Shown one piece after another: positions 34,088 through 42,386 of a stretch of DNA of 64,000 nt. The translations under genes were made by a program, and so were the position numbers. Origin of the DNA: Mycolicibacterium boenickei (GTDB lineage: Bacteria; Actinomycetota; Actinomycetes; Mycobacteriales; Mycobacteriaceae); contig NZ_AP022579.1 in the NCBI RefSeq assembly GCF_010731295.1, positions 6,014,001 to 6,078,000 on the forward strand, read 5' to 3'. Numbering within the stretch: position 1 is the stretch's first letter; each line of letters opens with the position of its first letter. The notes under the pieces were generated by a model that was given only the letters and a program-made list of their open reading frames with translations, searched no databases and had not been told where the DNA came from.

Positions 34088-34100
34088 TCCCCCTTGGGAG
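34088..34100 (+). promoter_or_regulatory. C5-N2-G3 element upstream of the acyl-CoA dehydrogenase gene
   Basis: TCCCCC-TT-GGGAG, about 69 bp upstream of ATG 34169, a weaker copy of the same motif and oriented toward the plus-strand gene. Together with 34013-34026 it gives one copy per divergent promoter. Confidence 0.35.
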
Positions 34101-34168
34101 AGGTGTGCAGCCCTAGTGGCCGGAGCAGCATGTGGACGACCGGACACCAATAGCTATAGGGAGTGACC

Positions 34169-35404
34169 ATGTTGGAACAAGATCTGACCGACGAAGACTT
34201 CGAGCCCTACTTCGCCAAGGCGCAGGAGGTCTCTGAATTCTTCCGCGAGATCGGCCCGAAGTACGACGTGGAAAACACGTTCGCCTACCCGTCGATCGAT
34301 GTCTTCAAAAAATCCGGGTTGGGCAAGCTACCCGTGCCGAAGGCATTTGGCGGGCCCGGTGCCAACATCCTTCAGGTATCGAAGATCGTCTCGGAGCTGT
34401 CACGGGGTGACTCGGCGATCACGCTCGCTTACAACATGCACTACATAATGGTCGGCATTGCCGGAAACCTGATGACTGATGAGCAGAACAAGTACTGGTT
34501 GGGCCGCGTCGCCGACGGCGAGCTGATGTTCGGGCCGTTCTCCGAGCAGCGCGCCGGCTTCTCCGGTCTGGCCGACATGAAGGCCGTACCGCAGGCCGGT
34601 GGCGGCTGGAAGATCTACGGCAAGAAGACCTGGGGCACGTTATGTGAGGCCGCAGACATCATCACCACCAATGCCACCGAAACCGATGCCGACGGCAACC
34701 TCCCAGAGACTTTCGAAGGCCGGATCGCCGCCGAGAAACTGTTCATCGGCGACTTCAAGGTCGACAAGAACGGTGTCGGCGACGGAATCCGGATTGAGAA
34801 GACCTGGAACGCACTCGGTATGCACGCCACCGGAACCCAGACCATCGTGTTCGACGGATACTTCGTGCCCGAGGACGGTTTCGTCTCGCCTTGGCGTGCC
34901 GGCGCTTTCGGTGTACTCGAGTGGGCGTCTCTGATGTTCGCCAGCATCTATCTCGGTATGCAGCAACGGATTCTGGAAGAGTCGGTGGCTGTCCTGTCGA
35001 AGAAGCACCTCGGCGCCACTTTCGGGGCCATCGTCGCCGCCGACACTGAGGTCAAGAGCGTCGGACACATCATCGACGGTATCGGCGACATGGCCTCCCG
35101 GGTCGAGATGTCGCGTCGCGTTCTCTACCAGACCTGCCAGGAGCAGATCGAAGGCAAGGACAAACTCTGGGCGCCGGAGCTGCGATTCCCCTACCTCGGC
35201 CTGGCCAAGACGTTCGTCGCCGACAACGTCATGCATATGTCGCGGCATGCCATGAGCCTCGTCGGCGGCTCGTCCTTCCGAAAAGGCACCATCTTCGAGC
35301 GGCTCTACCGCGATTCGGCGGCATCGATGTTCCAGCCGCTCAATGCTGACCAGACTCGCACCTACGTCGGCCAGTTTCTACTCGAGCAGGCTGCGGCCAA
35401 GTAA
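34169..35404 (+). CDS. Acyl-CoA dehydrogenase-fold flavoprotein
   Basis: 411 residues (ATG 34169 after AGGGAG; GTG 34163 is also possible). It opens MLEQDLTDEDFEPYFAKAQE and contains SRGDSAITLAYNMHYIMVGI, PFSEQRAGFSGLADMKAVPQ, WKIYGKKTWGTLCEAADI and the C-terminal helical domain with LVGGSSFRKGTIFERLYRD. The fold is that of acyl-CoA dehydrogenases. The central FSEQRAGFSG block departs from the common TEP.AGSD form, and the protein could be a flavin-dependent monooxygenase of the DszC/HsaA type, which also has this fold and needs a flavin reductase such as the one at 28837. It is divergent from the NTF2 operon. Confidence 0.82.
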   Translation: MLEQDLTDEDFEPYFAKAQEVSEFFREIGPKYDVENTFAYPSIDVFKKSGLGKLPVPKAFGGPGANILQVSKIVSELSRGDSAITLAYNMHYIMVGIAGNLMTDEQNKYWLGRVADGELMFGPFSEQRAGFSGLADMKAVPQAGGGWKIYGKKTWGTLCEAADIITTNATETDADGNLPETFEGRIAAEKLFIGDFKVDKNGVGDGIRIEKTWNALGMHATGTQTIVFDGYFVPEDGFVSPWRAGAFGVLEWASLMFASIYLGMQQRILEESVAVLSKKHLGATFGAIVAADTEVKSVGHIIDGIGDMASRVEMSRRVLYQTCQEQIEGKDKLWAPELRFPYLGLAKTFVADNVMHMSRHAMSLVGGSSFRKGTIFERLYRDSAASMFQPLNADQTRTYVGQFLLEQAAAK

Positions 35405-35426
35405 ACGACGCGGCGCCAGTGTCCGA

Positions 35427-35455
35427 CGCCCCGGTGGATTTGATCCGCCGGGGCG
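35427..35455 (+). terminator. Strong hairpin after the 34169 gene
   Basis: A 13-bp stem with one G-T pair (CGCCCCGGTGGAT and ATCCGCCGGGGCG) and a 3-nt loop, 23 nt after the stop codon. There is no U-tract, but the position and strength suit transcription termination. Confidence 0.65.
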
Positions 35456-36205
35456 CACGTCATGACTGCGATGTGTCAAGCCTGGCTACCCAATTGACGG
35501 ACCCGACCTGCATCCTGAGGCTAACGCGGGTCGACCCTGTCAGCGCCGTGTCATGCGGGCCAATCATGATCCAAGGCTTGCCAGCCGACCGCGTTCCAGA
35601 TGGTGTGCGCTGTGCGTACCAAGATATGAGCCACAACGTGTTTCAGCCAGAATCGCAGATCGATCGATTTGCAGACCGCATTTTCGATCACATGCGAATC
35701 ATCGTCCTATGACACCAAATCCGCGCATATCAGTGTGACAGTACCGTCTCGAACAATGGCGGTCAGCCTCCCTCACCAGACCAGTCAAACGAAAGCGGTC
35801 GGGCACCAGACGCCAGCCATTGCCCTCGTGGCGTATGGAGAAGTCCTGCCATCGGCTGGTCCTCTGTTTCCAGGCCGCGGCATTCCTCAGCACCGATGAG
35901 CAGATCACCGCGTGCGCGCTTAACCCGACAGACCTCTGCGAAGGTATCCGTGCAGGTTCACTGGCGTAGACAGCAAGGCATCCACCGCCCATTTCGCCAC
36001 GTTGCGCCGGATCGTCGACTACGCGGGCGTAGCAATGCTTTTCGGTGAGCGAGCAGATTCTGGAGCGTGCGCCACGATCGCGACGGTCTGAGCACCAGAC
36101 TTCAGGCCTATTGAGCGCGTGTGCGATTCGTTATCACAGGAGGCGGTTACGCACTTGGTGACCCCAACGACGACGGGCCACCGTGAAGCCAGGGTCTCGA
36201 ATCGA
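35456..36205. other. Gene-poor stretch, no convincing gene
   Basis: About 750 bp with lower coding character. Short frames exist on both strands but none has a ribosome site, family motif or good codon pattern. A 44-codon plus-strand frame starting with ATG at about 35838 (ending LCEGIRAGSLA) may be a relic. Nothing else is seen. Confidence 0.5.
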
Positions 36206-36316
36206 CTAGTTCGGAGGATAAGCCGGTGGCGGATACGTGCCACGCAATGCCCACGGCAACCAGTTGAAGAAGAACTCGAGCTCATCGCTCGCGTCGTAGT
36301 CCGGAACCGGATCCAT
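36206..36316 (-). CDS. Predicted small protein, 36 residues, Trp/Pro-rich
   Basis: A short minus-strand frame, ATG 36316 to TAG 36206. It starts MDPVPDYDASDELEFFFNWL and ends with PWALRGTYPPPAYPPN. A purine-rich site GAAGGGGTGG lies about 4 nt upstream of the ATG. The composition is unlike random GC-rich frames: an acidic N-terminus, an FFFNWLPW hydrophobic core and a Pro/Tyr tail. This looks like a real mycobacterial microprotein that automated gene finders would miss. No family or function is known to me. It stands alone in the gene-poor gap. Confidence 0.55.
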   Translation of the reverse strand: MDPVPDYDASDELEFFFNWLPWALRGTYPPPAYPPN

Positions 36317-36368
36317 ATTCCACCCCTTCGCCGGGCAATGTTTCGAGACATTGTATCGTTGCAAATCG

Positions 36369-36396
36369 ATAAACCACTAACTCTTTAACTGTTTAT
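36369..36396. promoter_or_regulatory. 28-bp inverted repeat upstream of the 36507 SDR gene
   Basis: ATAAAC-N3-TAA-N4-TTA-N3-GTTTAT, both half-sites exact at the specified positions. It lies 111 bp upstream of the SDR start. A degenerate copy occurs at 44259-44286. A TetR-type or other dimeric regulator could bind here. Confidence 0.4.
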
Positions 36397-36506
36397 TCGG
36401 ACGATCTGGGCCTGCCTTCAGAAGCGGGACGGATCGGCCCGAACTACCTGCCCGCCCACCTGAACCACGAGCCAAGCTAGGCGCACAACCAACCGCCAGG
36501 AGGACC

Positions 36507-37355
36507 ATGTCGCTGTCTGGGAAGACCATGTTCATCTCCGGCGCCAGCCGGGGTATCGGCCTGGCCATCGCCAAGAAGGCCGCCGCCGACGGCGCCAACA
36601 TCGCGTTGGTCGCCAAGACCGCCGAACCGCATCCCAAGCTCGAGGGCACGATCTACACGGCCGCCAAGGAGATCGAGGAGGCCGGCGGGCAGGCCCTGCC
36701 GATCGTCGGTGACGTCCGCGACGGTGACTCGGTTTCCGCCGCGGTGGCCAAGGCCGTCGAGCAGTTCGGCGGCATCGACCTGTGCGTCAACAACGCCTCG
36801 GCCATCAACCTCGGCTCGATCGAGGAAGTTCCGCTCAAGCGCTTCGACCTGATGAACGGGATCCAGATCCGCGGCACCTATGCCGTGTCTCAGGCCTGCA
36901 TCCCGCACATGAAGGGCCGCGAGAACCCGCACATCCTCACCCTGTCCCCGCCGATCCGGCTGGAGTCCGAGTGGCTCAAGCCGACCGCCTACATGATGGC
37001 AAAGTTCGGAATGACGTTGTGCGCGTTGGGTATCGCCGAAGAGATGCGGGAGGCAGGCATCGCTTCGAACACACTGTGGCCGCGCACCCTGGTGGCCACC
37101 GCAGCGGTGCAGAACCTGCTCGGCGGCGACGAGGCGATCGGCCGGGCCCGCAAGCCTTCGGTGTATGCCGATGCGGCGTACACGATCTTCAACAAGCCCG
37201 CGCGGGAGTACACCGGGCAGAGCCTCCTGTGCGAGGACGTGCTACTCGACAACGGCGTGACCGATCTGTCGGTGTACGACTGCGTGCCCGGGTCCGACCT
37301 CGGCGTGGACCTGTGGGTGGACACCCCCAACCCGCCCGGATACACCGCCCCGTAG
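36507..37355 (+). CDS. Short-chain dehydrogenase/reductase (HSDL2/Rv3224-like)
   Basis: A 282-residue SDR starting MSLSGKTMFISGASRGIGLA, with the cofactor motif SGASRGIG, the active-site YxxxK in TAYMMAKFGM, and an unusual acidic Pro-rich end (DLWVDTPNPPGYTAP). It closely fits the mycobacterial SDR group that includes M. tuberculosis Rv3224; pathway databases often label relatives as citronellol/citronellal dehydrogenases. If correct it would oxidise an acyclic terpenoid alcohol, consistent with the Atu genes. AGGAGG precedes the ATG at 3 nt. It appears monocistronic, bounded by a hairpin at 37413. Confidence 0.87.
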   Translation: MSLSGKTMFISGASRGIGLAIAKKAAADGANIALVAKTAEPHPKLEGTIYTAAKEIEEAGGQALPIVGDVRDGDSVSAAVAKAVEQFGGIDLCVNNASAINLGSIEEVPLKRFDLMNGIQIRGTYAVSQACIPHMKGRENPHILTLSPPIRLESEWLKPTAYMMAKFGMTLCALGIAEEMREAGIASNTLWPRTLVATAAVQNLLGGDEAIGRARKPSVYADAAYTIFNKPAREYTGQSLLCEDVLLDNGVTDLSVYDCVPGSDLGVDLWVDTPNPPGYTAP

Positions 37356-37412
37356 CACGATCGCCCCTGGAGATTATCCAGTTCCATGCCGCGATCCCTG
37401 CGAATTTGAACC

Positions 37413-37455
37413 GCTGCCCACCGTCCCAGAAGTGCCTTCTTGGACGGTGGGCAGC
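37413..37455 (+). terminator. Long hairpin after the 36507 SDR
   Basis: A perfect 14-bp stem (GCTGCCCACCGTCC with GGACGGTGGGCAGC), extended by four further pairs after one mismatch, with a 5-nt loop. It lies 58 nt after the stop codon. A strong terminator; the remaining 270 bp to the ferredoxin gene hold only promoter-type sequence. Confidence 0.8.
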
Positions 37456-37725
37456 TTCGCGTACACCGATGAGGAGTCCCGCGAGGCCCATCACGGCCAT
37501 CCCAGACGGACGTATCGACACTCGTCCCGCATCAGCAGCCATACATCGCTCGGTGAGGGTCGCGCTGCCGCCGGTCGACCTAAACACCAACGATCCTGGA
37601 TTAGTTAGCACATTTATCGACTGTGTGCTGAATCACCGCACGCCGACGTGCCGAAACCGCTTTTCCGGGTATAGCCTCACGTTGTACTGAACTTAGTTAG
37701 GTTAAGGCGGAAAGGTGAGAGTCGG

Positions 37726-37920
37726 ATGCACATCACAATCGACGAAACGAAATGCTGCGGCGCGGGCCAGTGCGTGCTCGCCGCCCCAGACATCTTTGAC
37801 CAGCGTGAAGATGACGGCGTGGTCATTCTGCTGAACGCTGATCCCCCCGAGGACCAGTACGGTCCGGCGCGGGAGGCAGCGGCGGTGTGTCCTGCGGCGC
37901 TGATCGAGGTACACGAATGA
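37726..37920 (+). CDS. Ferredoxin, [3Fe-4S] type
   Basis: A 64-residue ferredoxin. Cluster ligands are Cys10, Cys16 and Cys54 (KCCGAGQC and AAVCPAAL); Ala13 stands where a fourth Cys would be, which marks the [3Fe-4S] P450-partner type. It transfers electrons from the adjacent ferredoxin reductase to the P450 at 40391. A GGAAAGGTGAGAG ribosome region precedes ATG 37726, and an AACTTAGTT palindrome lies at 37690-37698 in the promoter. It overlaps the reductase gene by ATGA. Confidence 0.93.
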   Translation: MHITIDETKCCGAGQCVLAAPDIFDQREDDGVVILLNADPPEDQYGPAREAAAVCPAALIEVHE

Positions 37921-39122
37921 CACCAGCACCATCCGTGCTGATCGTCGGCGCCTCGGCGGCCGGGTTATCGGTTGCTGATAATTTGCGGAGAGGCAACTTT
38001 GCCGGTCGACTGACGATGATCGGCGAGGAGCACCACCTGCCCTACGACCGTCCCCCTCTGTCCAAAGAAGTGCTGTCGGGGCTTTGGCCGGACAGCAAGA
38101 CTCAACTCCGGGATCGGAGCACGTTCTCCGAACTCGACATCGACCTGCGCCTTGGGACGGTCGCTGAACGCGTCGACAGCGCCGCTCGCATCGTCACCTG
38201 TTCCGACGGTACCCAGATCACCTACGACGACCTGGTGATCGCTACCGGGGTCCGCCCCCGGCCACTGCCCGGCACCGAGGGTCTCCAGGGAGTGCATATG
38301 CTGCGCACCCTCGACGATGCCCAACGGCTGCGCTCAGCCCTCGATGGGCGTCCCCGCTTGGTGATCGTCGGCGCAGGATTCTTGGGCGCAGAGGTGGCTT
38401 CAGTGGCACGCACCGCCGGGGCCGACGTGACACTGATTTCCGATATCGAGTCACCTCTGTCCGACGTGATTGGCACCGAACTCGGCGGGCTGTTGCTGCG
38501 CGCGCATACCGACCACGGCGTGCACCTCAAGACCGGCGTGAAAGTAGCTGCCGTCACGCACCACGACAACCGGGTCACGGGAGTCGAACTGGCCGACGGC
38601 TCGACGCTGCCTGCCGACGCGGTCCTGGTTGCGATCGGATCAGTCCCCAACACCGAATGGCTTGCCGGCAGCGGTATCCCGATTGGCAACGGGGTGATCT
38701 GTGACGAATTCTGCCGTGCGCAACCCGGAGTGTGGGCCGCCGGCGATGTCGCCTCCTGGCACCACGTTGAGCTCGACGAGCGCCTCAGGCTGGAGCATCG
38801 CACCAACGCCGCCGAGCAGGGTATCGCGGTGGCACGCAACATCCTTGCCGCCGACAGCCCTACTCCCTTCACACCCGTCCCCTACATCTGGTCAGACCAA
38901 TACGACCTGAAACTGCAGATCTACGGACAGACCCGTGGGGCAGACGCGTTCGCCGTCATCGACGGCGATCTGGCCGACCGCAAATTTGTCGCGGTCTACG
39001 GCAAGGACGGACATGTCCGTGGGGCCGTCGGCGCCGGGATGATCCGCCCACTACGGGCGGCGCGCGCCCTCGTCGCCGCCCGCGCACCCTGGTCCACCAT
39101 CGAACAAGGAGCATCAGTATGA
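37917..39122 (+). CDS. Ferredoxin reductase, FAD/NAD-dependent
   Basis: 401 residues of the rubredoxin/putidaredoxin-reductase class. The FAD-binding motif is VLIVGASAAGLSVADNLRR, the NAD(P)-binding motif is LVIVGAGFLGAEVASVART, and the FAD C-terminal block is PGVWAAGDVASW. It passes electrons from NAD(P)H to the ferredoxin encoded just upstream, with which it overlaps by 4 nt. It ends in an ATGA overlap with the next gene. Part of a self-sufficient P450 operon. Confidence 0.93.
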   Translation: MTPAPSVLIVGASAAGLSVADNLRRGNFAGRLTMIGEEHHLPYDRPPLSKEVLSGLWPDSKTQLRDRSTFSELDIDLRLGTVAERVDSAARIVTCSDGTQITYDDLVIATGVRPRPLPGTEGLQGVHMLRTLDDAQRLRSALDGRPRLVIVGAGFLGAEVASVARTAGADVTLISDIESPLSDVIGTELGGLLLRAHTDHGVHLKTGVKVAAVTHHDNRVTGVELADGSTLPADAVLVAIGSVPNTEWLAGSGIPIGNGVICDEFCRAQPGVWAAGDVASWHHVELDERLRLEHRTNAAEQGIAVARNILAADSPTPFTPVPYIWSDQYDLKLQIYGQTRGADAFAVIDGDLADRKFVAVYGKDGHVRGAVGAGMIRPLRAARALVAARAPWSTIEQGASV

Positions 39123-40006
39123 GTGTTCAAACCCACAGCGCTACTACAGGCTCCGTGCGCATCGCACCGCGGGCCGGCGTCATCGGCCTTGGCATGATCG
39201 GTGGCGGTGTCGCTGTCAGCCTGGCCCGCAGCGGACGCATCCCGGTCGTCTACGACATCCGCCCCGACGCTGCCGACGGCCTGCTGGGAGTACCACCCGT
39301 GGCGGCCTCGCCCGCCGACGTGGCTCGCGACAGCGATGTCGTGCTGGTTGCAGTGGTCGATGCCGCCCAGGCCAGGACCGTGCTGTGTGCCGATGACGGT
39401 GTGCTCGCCGGCGCTCACCCCGGCCTCGTCGTGGTGCTGCTGAGCACCGTTGCCGTCCCGGTCGTGCACGAGCTCGCCCGGGCGTGCTCGGCCAAAGGTG
39501 TCGAATTGCTGGACTGCGGAGTCACTCCGGGCGATCAGGCAGCCAACAACGGCCTGGTTGCCATCCTCGGCGGCAACGACGACGCCGTCCGCGCGGCGAT
39601 GCCCGTTCTGGTCGACTTCGCCAAGGAGGTGGTGCACTGCGGGCCCCTCGGTGCCGGCATGGCCACCAAGATCGCCCGCAACGTCATCACCTACGGCACC
39701 TGGCGCGCAGTCCACGAAGCCGCGGGACTTGTCCACGCCGCGGGTGTTGCACCGGAAAGACTGATCGAAGTGGTTCAGGCAGCCGACCCCGACGGCGCCA
39801 CGTTGTTCTCCTGGCTGCGCAATCAGATTGCCGCACAGCCGGATACCCGCGCGCTTGTCCCGCAAGTGCGCCGGTTGATGGACAAGGACCTCGCCGCCGC
39901 ACAGGAACTGGCCGCCGATTGCGGTGTCGCCGTACCGCTGGTCGACGCAACCCGCGGTAACGGCGCTGAAACCCTGGACATCCCCATGAGGAGCACCGAT
40001 GAGTGA
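39119..40006 (+). CDS. NAD(P)-dependent 3-hydroxyisobutyrate-dehydrogenase-family protein
   Basis: 295 residues. An N-terminal Rossmann domain (AGVIGLGMIGGGVAVSLARS) and a C-terminal helical domain with GPLGAGMATKIARNVITYG, where the Lys is the family's catalytic residue. The beta-hydroxyacid dehydrogenase family oxidises 3-hydroxy acids; in this operon the substrate may be a hydroxylated product of the P450. It is coupled on both sides by short overlaps (4 nt upstream, 8 nt downstream), so it is an integral part of the P450 unit. Confidence 0.87.
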   Translation: MSVQTHSATTGSVRIAPRAGVIGLGMIGGGVAVSLARSGRIPVVYDIRPDAADGLLGVPPVAASPADVARDSDVVLVAVVDAAQARTVLCADDGVLAGAHPGLVVVLLSTVAVPVVHELARACSAKGVELLDCGVTPGDQAANNGLVAILGGNDDAVRAAMPVLVDFAKEVVHCGPLGAGMATKIARNVITYGTWRAVHEAAGLVHAAGVAPERLIEVVQAADPDGATLFSWLRNQIAAQPDTRALVPQVRRLMDKDLAAAQELAADCGVAVPLVDATRGNGAETLDIPMRSTDE

Positions 40007-40394
40007 GACCACAGAACTCGGCTTGAAAACGATGGACGCCGTCTACGGACCCGGCTTCGCCGAGTCGCTTCCCGACGAGCGGACTCCGACGTTGGAAATG
40101 ACCGTAGACCATCTGTTCGGCGAGGTGTGGAGCCGGCCAGGCCTGTCCATTCGGGACCGTCGACTGCTCGTTCTGGGCGCCACCGCGGCGCTGGGCCGGG
40201 CCGACCTGGTCGAGATCCAGGTGCGCGGTGCGCTGGCCAACGACGAGCTGTCCGCGGGCGAACTGCGCGAAGCCGTTCTGCAACTGCAGTACTACGTCGG
40301 CTGGGGCAACGGAACCCAGCTGAACAACGGTGTCGAGGCCGCGCTGCGGGCCCACGCCGAAAGCAATCACGAGAAGCCGGAGAACCACAAATGA
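39999..40394 (+). CDS. Carboxymuconolactone decarboxylase (CMD)-family protein
   Basis: A 131-residue helical CMD-family protein (SIRDRRLLVLGATAALGRAD, LVEIQVRGALANDELSAGEL, REAVLQLQYYVGWGNG). It contains no cysteine, so it cannot be an AhpD-type peroxidase; a decarboxylase, isomerase or lactonase-like role is possible. It lies between the HIBADH-family gene and the P450, overlapping both. Its presence in a P450 operon suggests it processes the P450 product. The reaction is not known. Confidence 0.82.
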   Translation: MSETTELGLKTMDAVYGPGFAESLPDERTPTLEMTVDHLFGEVWSRPGLSIRDRRLLVLGATAALGRADLVEIQVRGALANDELSAGELREAVLQLQYYVGWGNGTQLNNGVEAALRAHAESNHEKPENHK

Positions 40395-41623
40395 CCATCG
40401 AACTCGACGTTCCCGCCATGCCCGTCGAACGGCAACGACTGCTCGACCCGCCAATGGCCTACTACCACCTGCGCGAAGAGCAACCCATCACCCGCATCCG
40501 GTTCCCCAGCGGCCGAATCGGTTGGCTGGTCACGCGATTCGAGGAAGGCAGCCAGGTCTTCTCCGATCCTCGAATGAGCTCCGCGCGACCCCGCCACGAC
40601 GTTCCGCCTGAGGAAGGCGTCGATCCCAACTCCAACGACACATCCGAAGCGGTCGATCCGACTTTCGTGTTCATGGACGAGCCCGACCACAGCGCCTACC
40701 GCCGGCTGCTCTCAGGGCGGTTCACCCCGAAAGCGGTCCAAACTCGGTTGCAGCCCTACATCGACCAGATCGTGACCGAGCATCTCGACACCATTGAGGC
40801 GCTCGGGTCCGACGGCGAACCGGTCGACCTCATTGAACATCTGGCTCTGCCCATCCCGTGCCTCGTCATCTGCGAGCTACTGGGTGTCCCCTACGCCGAC
40901 CGGGATAAATTCCACCATGCCACCGAGGCCATGATGGACACCAGCCGCACTCGCGCTGAACGTGCCGAAGGCGGCCTCTGGCTGCGTGATTACATCACCA
41001 CGTTGGTCGCCGAGAAGCGAGCCGATCCTGCCTCAGAAGGGCTGCTGGCCGATCTCATTCGCAGCAGCCAGGAGGAAGGCTCGATCCTGACCGACAACGA
41101 TCTGGTGTCCATCGGTGTCCTACTGCTGTTCGCCGGTCACGACACCACCATGGCGATGATCGGCCTGTCCACCCTGACATTGCTCACGCACCCGGAGGCG
41201 CGTCAGAACCTGGTGGAACATCCCGACAAAGTGGGCCCCGCCGTCGAGGAACTGCTGCGCTACCTGACCATCGTCCAATTCGGCCTCGGCCGGACCGCGA
41301 AGGAGGATCTCGAAATCGGTGGTCAGCAGATCGCCAAGGGAGACCTGGTGGTGGTGGCGATGCCTGCGGCCAACCGGGACCCGCGAGTATTCGACAATCC
41401 CGATGAACCCGACTTTGACCGGAAGATCACCCGGCACCTGGCCTTCGGCTACGGCGTGCACCAGTGCTTGGGGCAAAATGTCGCCCGCGCCGAGTTGAAA
41501 ACCATTCTGCCTCAGTTGTTCACGCGGTTCCCGGAGTTGCGCCTTGCGACGCCGCTCGATCAGGTCGAGATGGATACCTATGGGACGAACTACGGAGTGC
41601 GCAAACTTCTCGCCACCTGGTGA
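40391..41623 (+). CDS. Cytochrome P450
   Basis: A complete 410-residue bacterial class I P450. I-helix oxygen motif LLFAGHDTTMAMIG, K-helix EELLRY, heme loop FGYGVHQCLGQNVARAE with Cys359 as thiolate ligand. It is fed by the ferredoxin and reductase of the same operon. CYP family and substrate cannot be set from the sequence alone; it is not of the CYP124/125/142 type seen at 58698. It starts by ATGA overlap with the CMD gene. Confidence 0.93.
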   Translation: MTIELDVPAMPVERQRLLDPPMAYYHLREEQPITRIRFPSGRIGWLVTRFEEGSQVFSDPRMSSARPRHDVPPEEGVDPNSNDTSEAVDPTFVFMDEPDHSAYRRLLSGRFTPKAVQTRLQPYIDQIVTEHLDTIEALGSDGEPVDLIEHLALPIPCLVICELLGVPYADRDKFHHATEAMMDTSRTRAERAEGGLWLRDYITTLVAEKRADPASEGLLADLIRSSQEEGSILTDNDLVSIGVLLLFAGHDTTMAMIGLSTLTLLTHPEARQNLVEHPDKVGPAVEELLRYLTIVQFGLGRTAKEDLEIGGQQIAKGDLVVVAMPAANRDPRVFDNPDEPDFDRKITRHLAFGYGVHQCLGQNVARAELKTILPQLFTRFPELRLATPLDQVEMDTYGTNYGVRKLLATW

Positions 41624-41684
41624 TCCCACACTCCGCGATCGGCACCGCTTAGGCTGGACCGGCGGTGTCGATTGCGGAGGTGTG

Positions 41685-42386
41685 GTGGAGCAGGTCGCAA
41701 ACGTGCCAGCGCGGCGACGACGCCGGCGCGGGCAGGGAGATCTTCGCGGCGAGGTACTCGACGCCGTGAATCGGCTGCTCGACAGATGGGGTAGCGACGA
41801 GAAGCTCACCATGCGCGCCGTCGCTCAGGAAGTCGGAGTCGCCGCGCCCAGTATCTACCTGCACTTCTCCGACAAGGCCGAGCTGGTCTGGGCGGCCCTG
41901 TCCGAGAAATACGCTCAGCTGGCTGACCAGATGGACGTGGCCGAACGCACCGCCGATAGGGAGGGGCCGCGCGAGCGGCTCCGGGCCCAGGTCCACTCCT
42001 ACTGCAGATTCGCGATGGACAATCCGGGCCACTACCGGCTGATGTACGAAATACGACAACCGGCAGTGGACCCCGAACGGATGGGCCTGCACCCGGCACG
42101 GCAGGTGTCGGGCCGGCTGCGACGCGCATTGGCCGCATGCGCCGACGCGGGCTATCCGCTCACCCTGCCGCTGTACCAGGCGACGCACACCCTCTGGACC
42201 GGCCTGCACGGATTGGTGTCGATCCAGCACAGTCTTGCCATGGCGGGATCGATCGATCAGCTCGACGACATGGCCGACGGTCTCCTCGACGTGCTGGTCA
42301 GCCCGGAACAGCGGGACGGCCCAGCGTATCCGCCGCAAACAGACGTGGACCGCTTCATCGCCGAAACCGTCGTCGATGAGCCTTAG
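41685..42386 (+). CDS. TetR-family regulator
   Basis: About 233 residues. GTG 41685 is chosen because it sits 4 nt after GGAGG; GTG 41682 and 41703 are alternatives. The N-terminal HTH reads [20 protein letters not shown], followed by a C-terminal ligand domain ([20 protein letters not shown]). It follows the P450 by about 60 bp on the same strand and probably represses the P450 operon, perhaps through AACTTAGTT-like sites. The 3' end overlaps the convergent methyltransferase by 4 nt. Confidence 0.85.
   Translation: MEQVANVPARRRRRRGQGDLRGEVLDAVNRLLDRWGSDEKLTMRAVAQEVGVAAPSIYLHFSDKAELVWAALSEKYAQLADQMDVAERTADREGPRERLRAQVHSYCRFAMDNPGHYRLMYEIRQPAVDPERMGLHPARQVSGRLRRALAACADAGYPLTLPLYQATHTLWTGLHGLVSIQHSLAMAGSIDQLDDMADGLLDVLVSPEQRDGPAYPPQTDVDRFIAETVVDEP

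Noticed and set aside
35838..35970. 44-codon plus-strand frame ending LCEGIRAGSLA
   Set aside because: No ribosome site and no recognised family; too little to call a gene.
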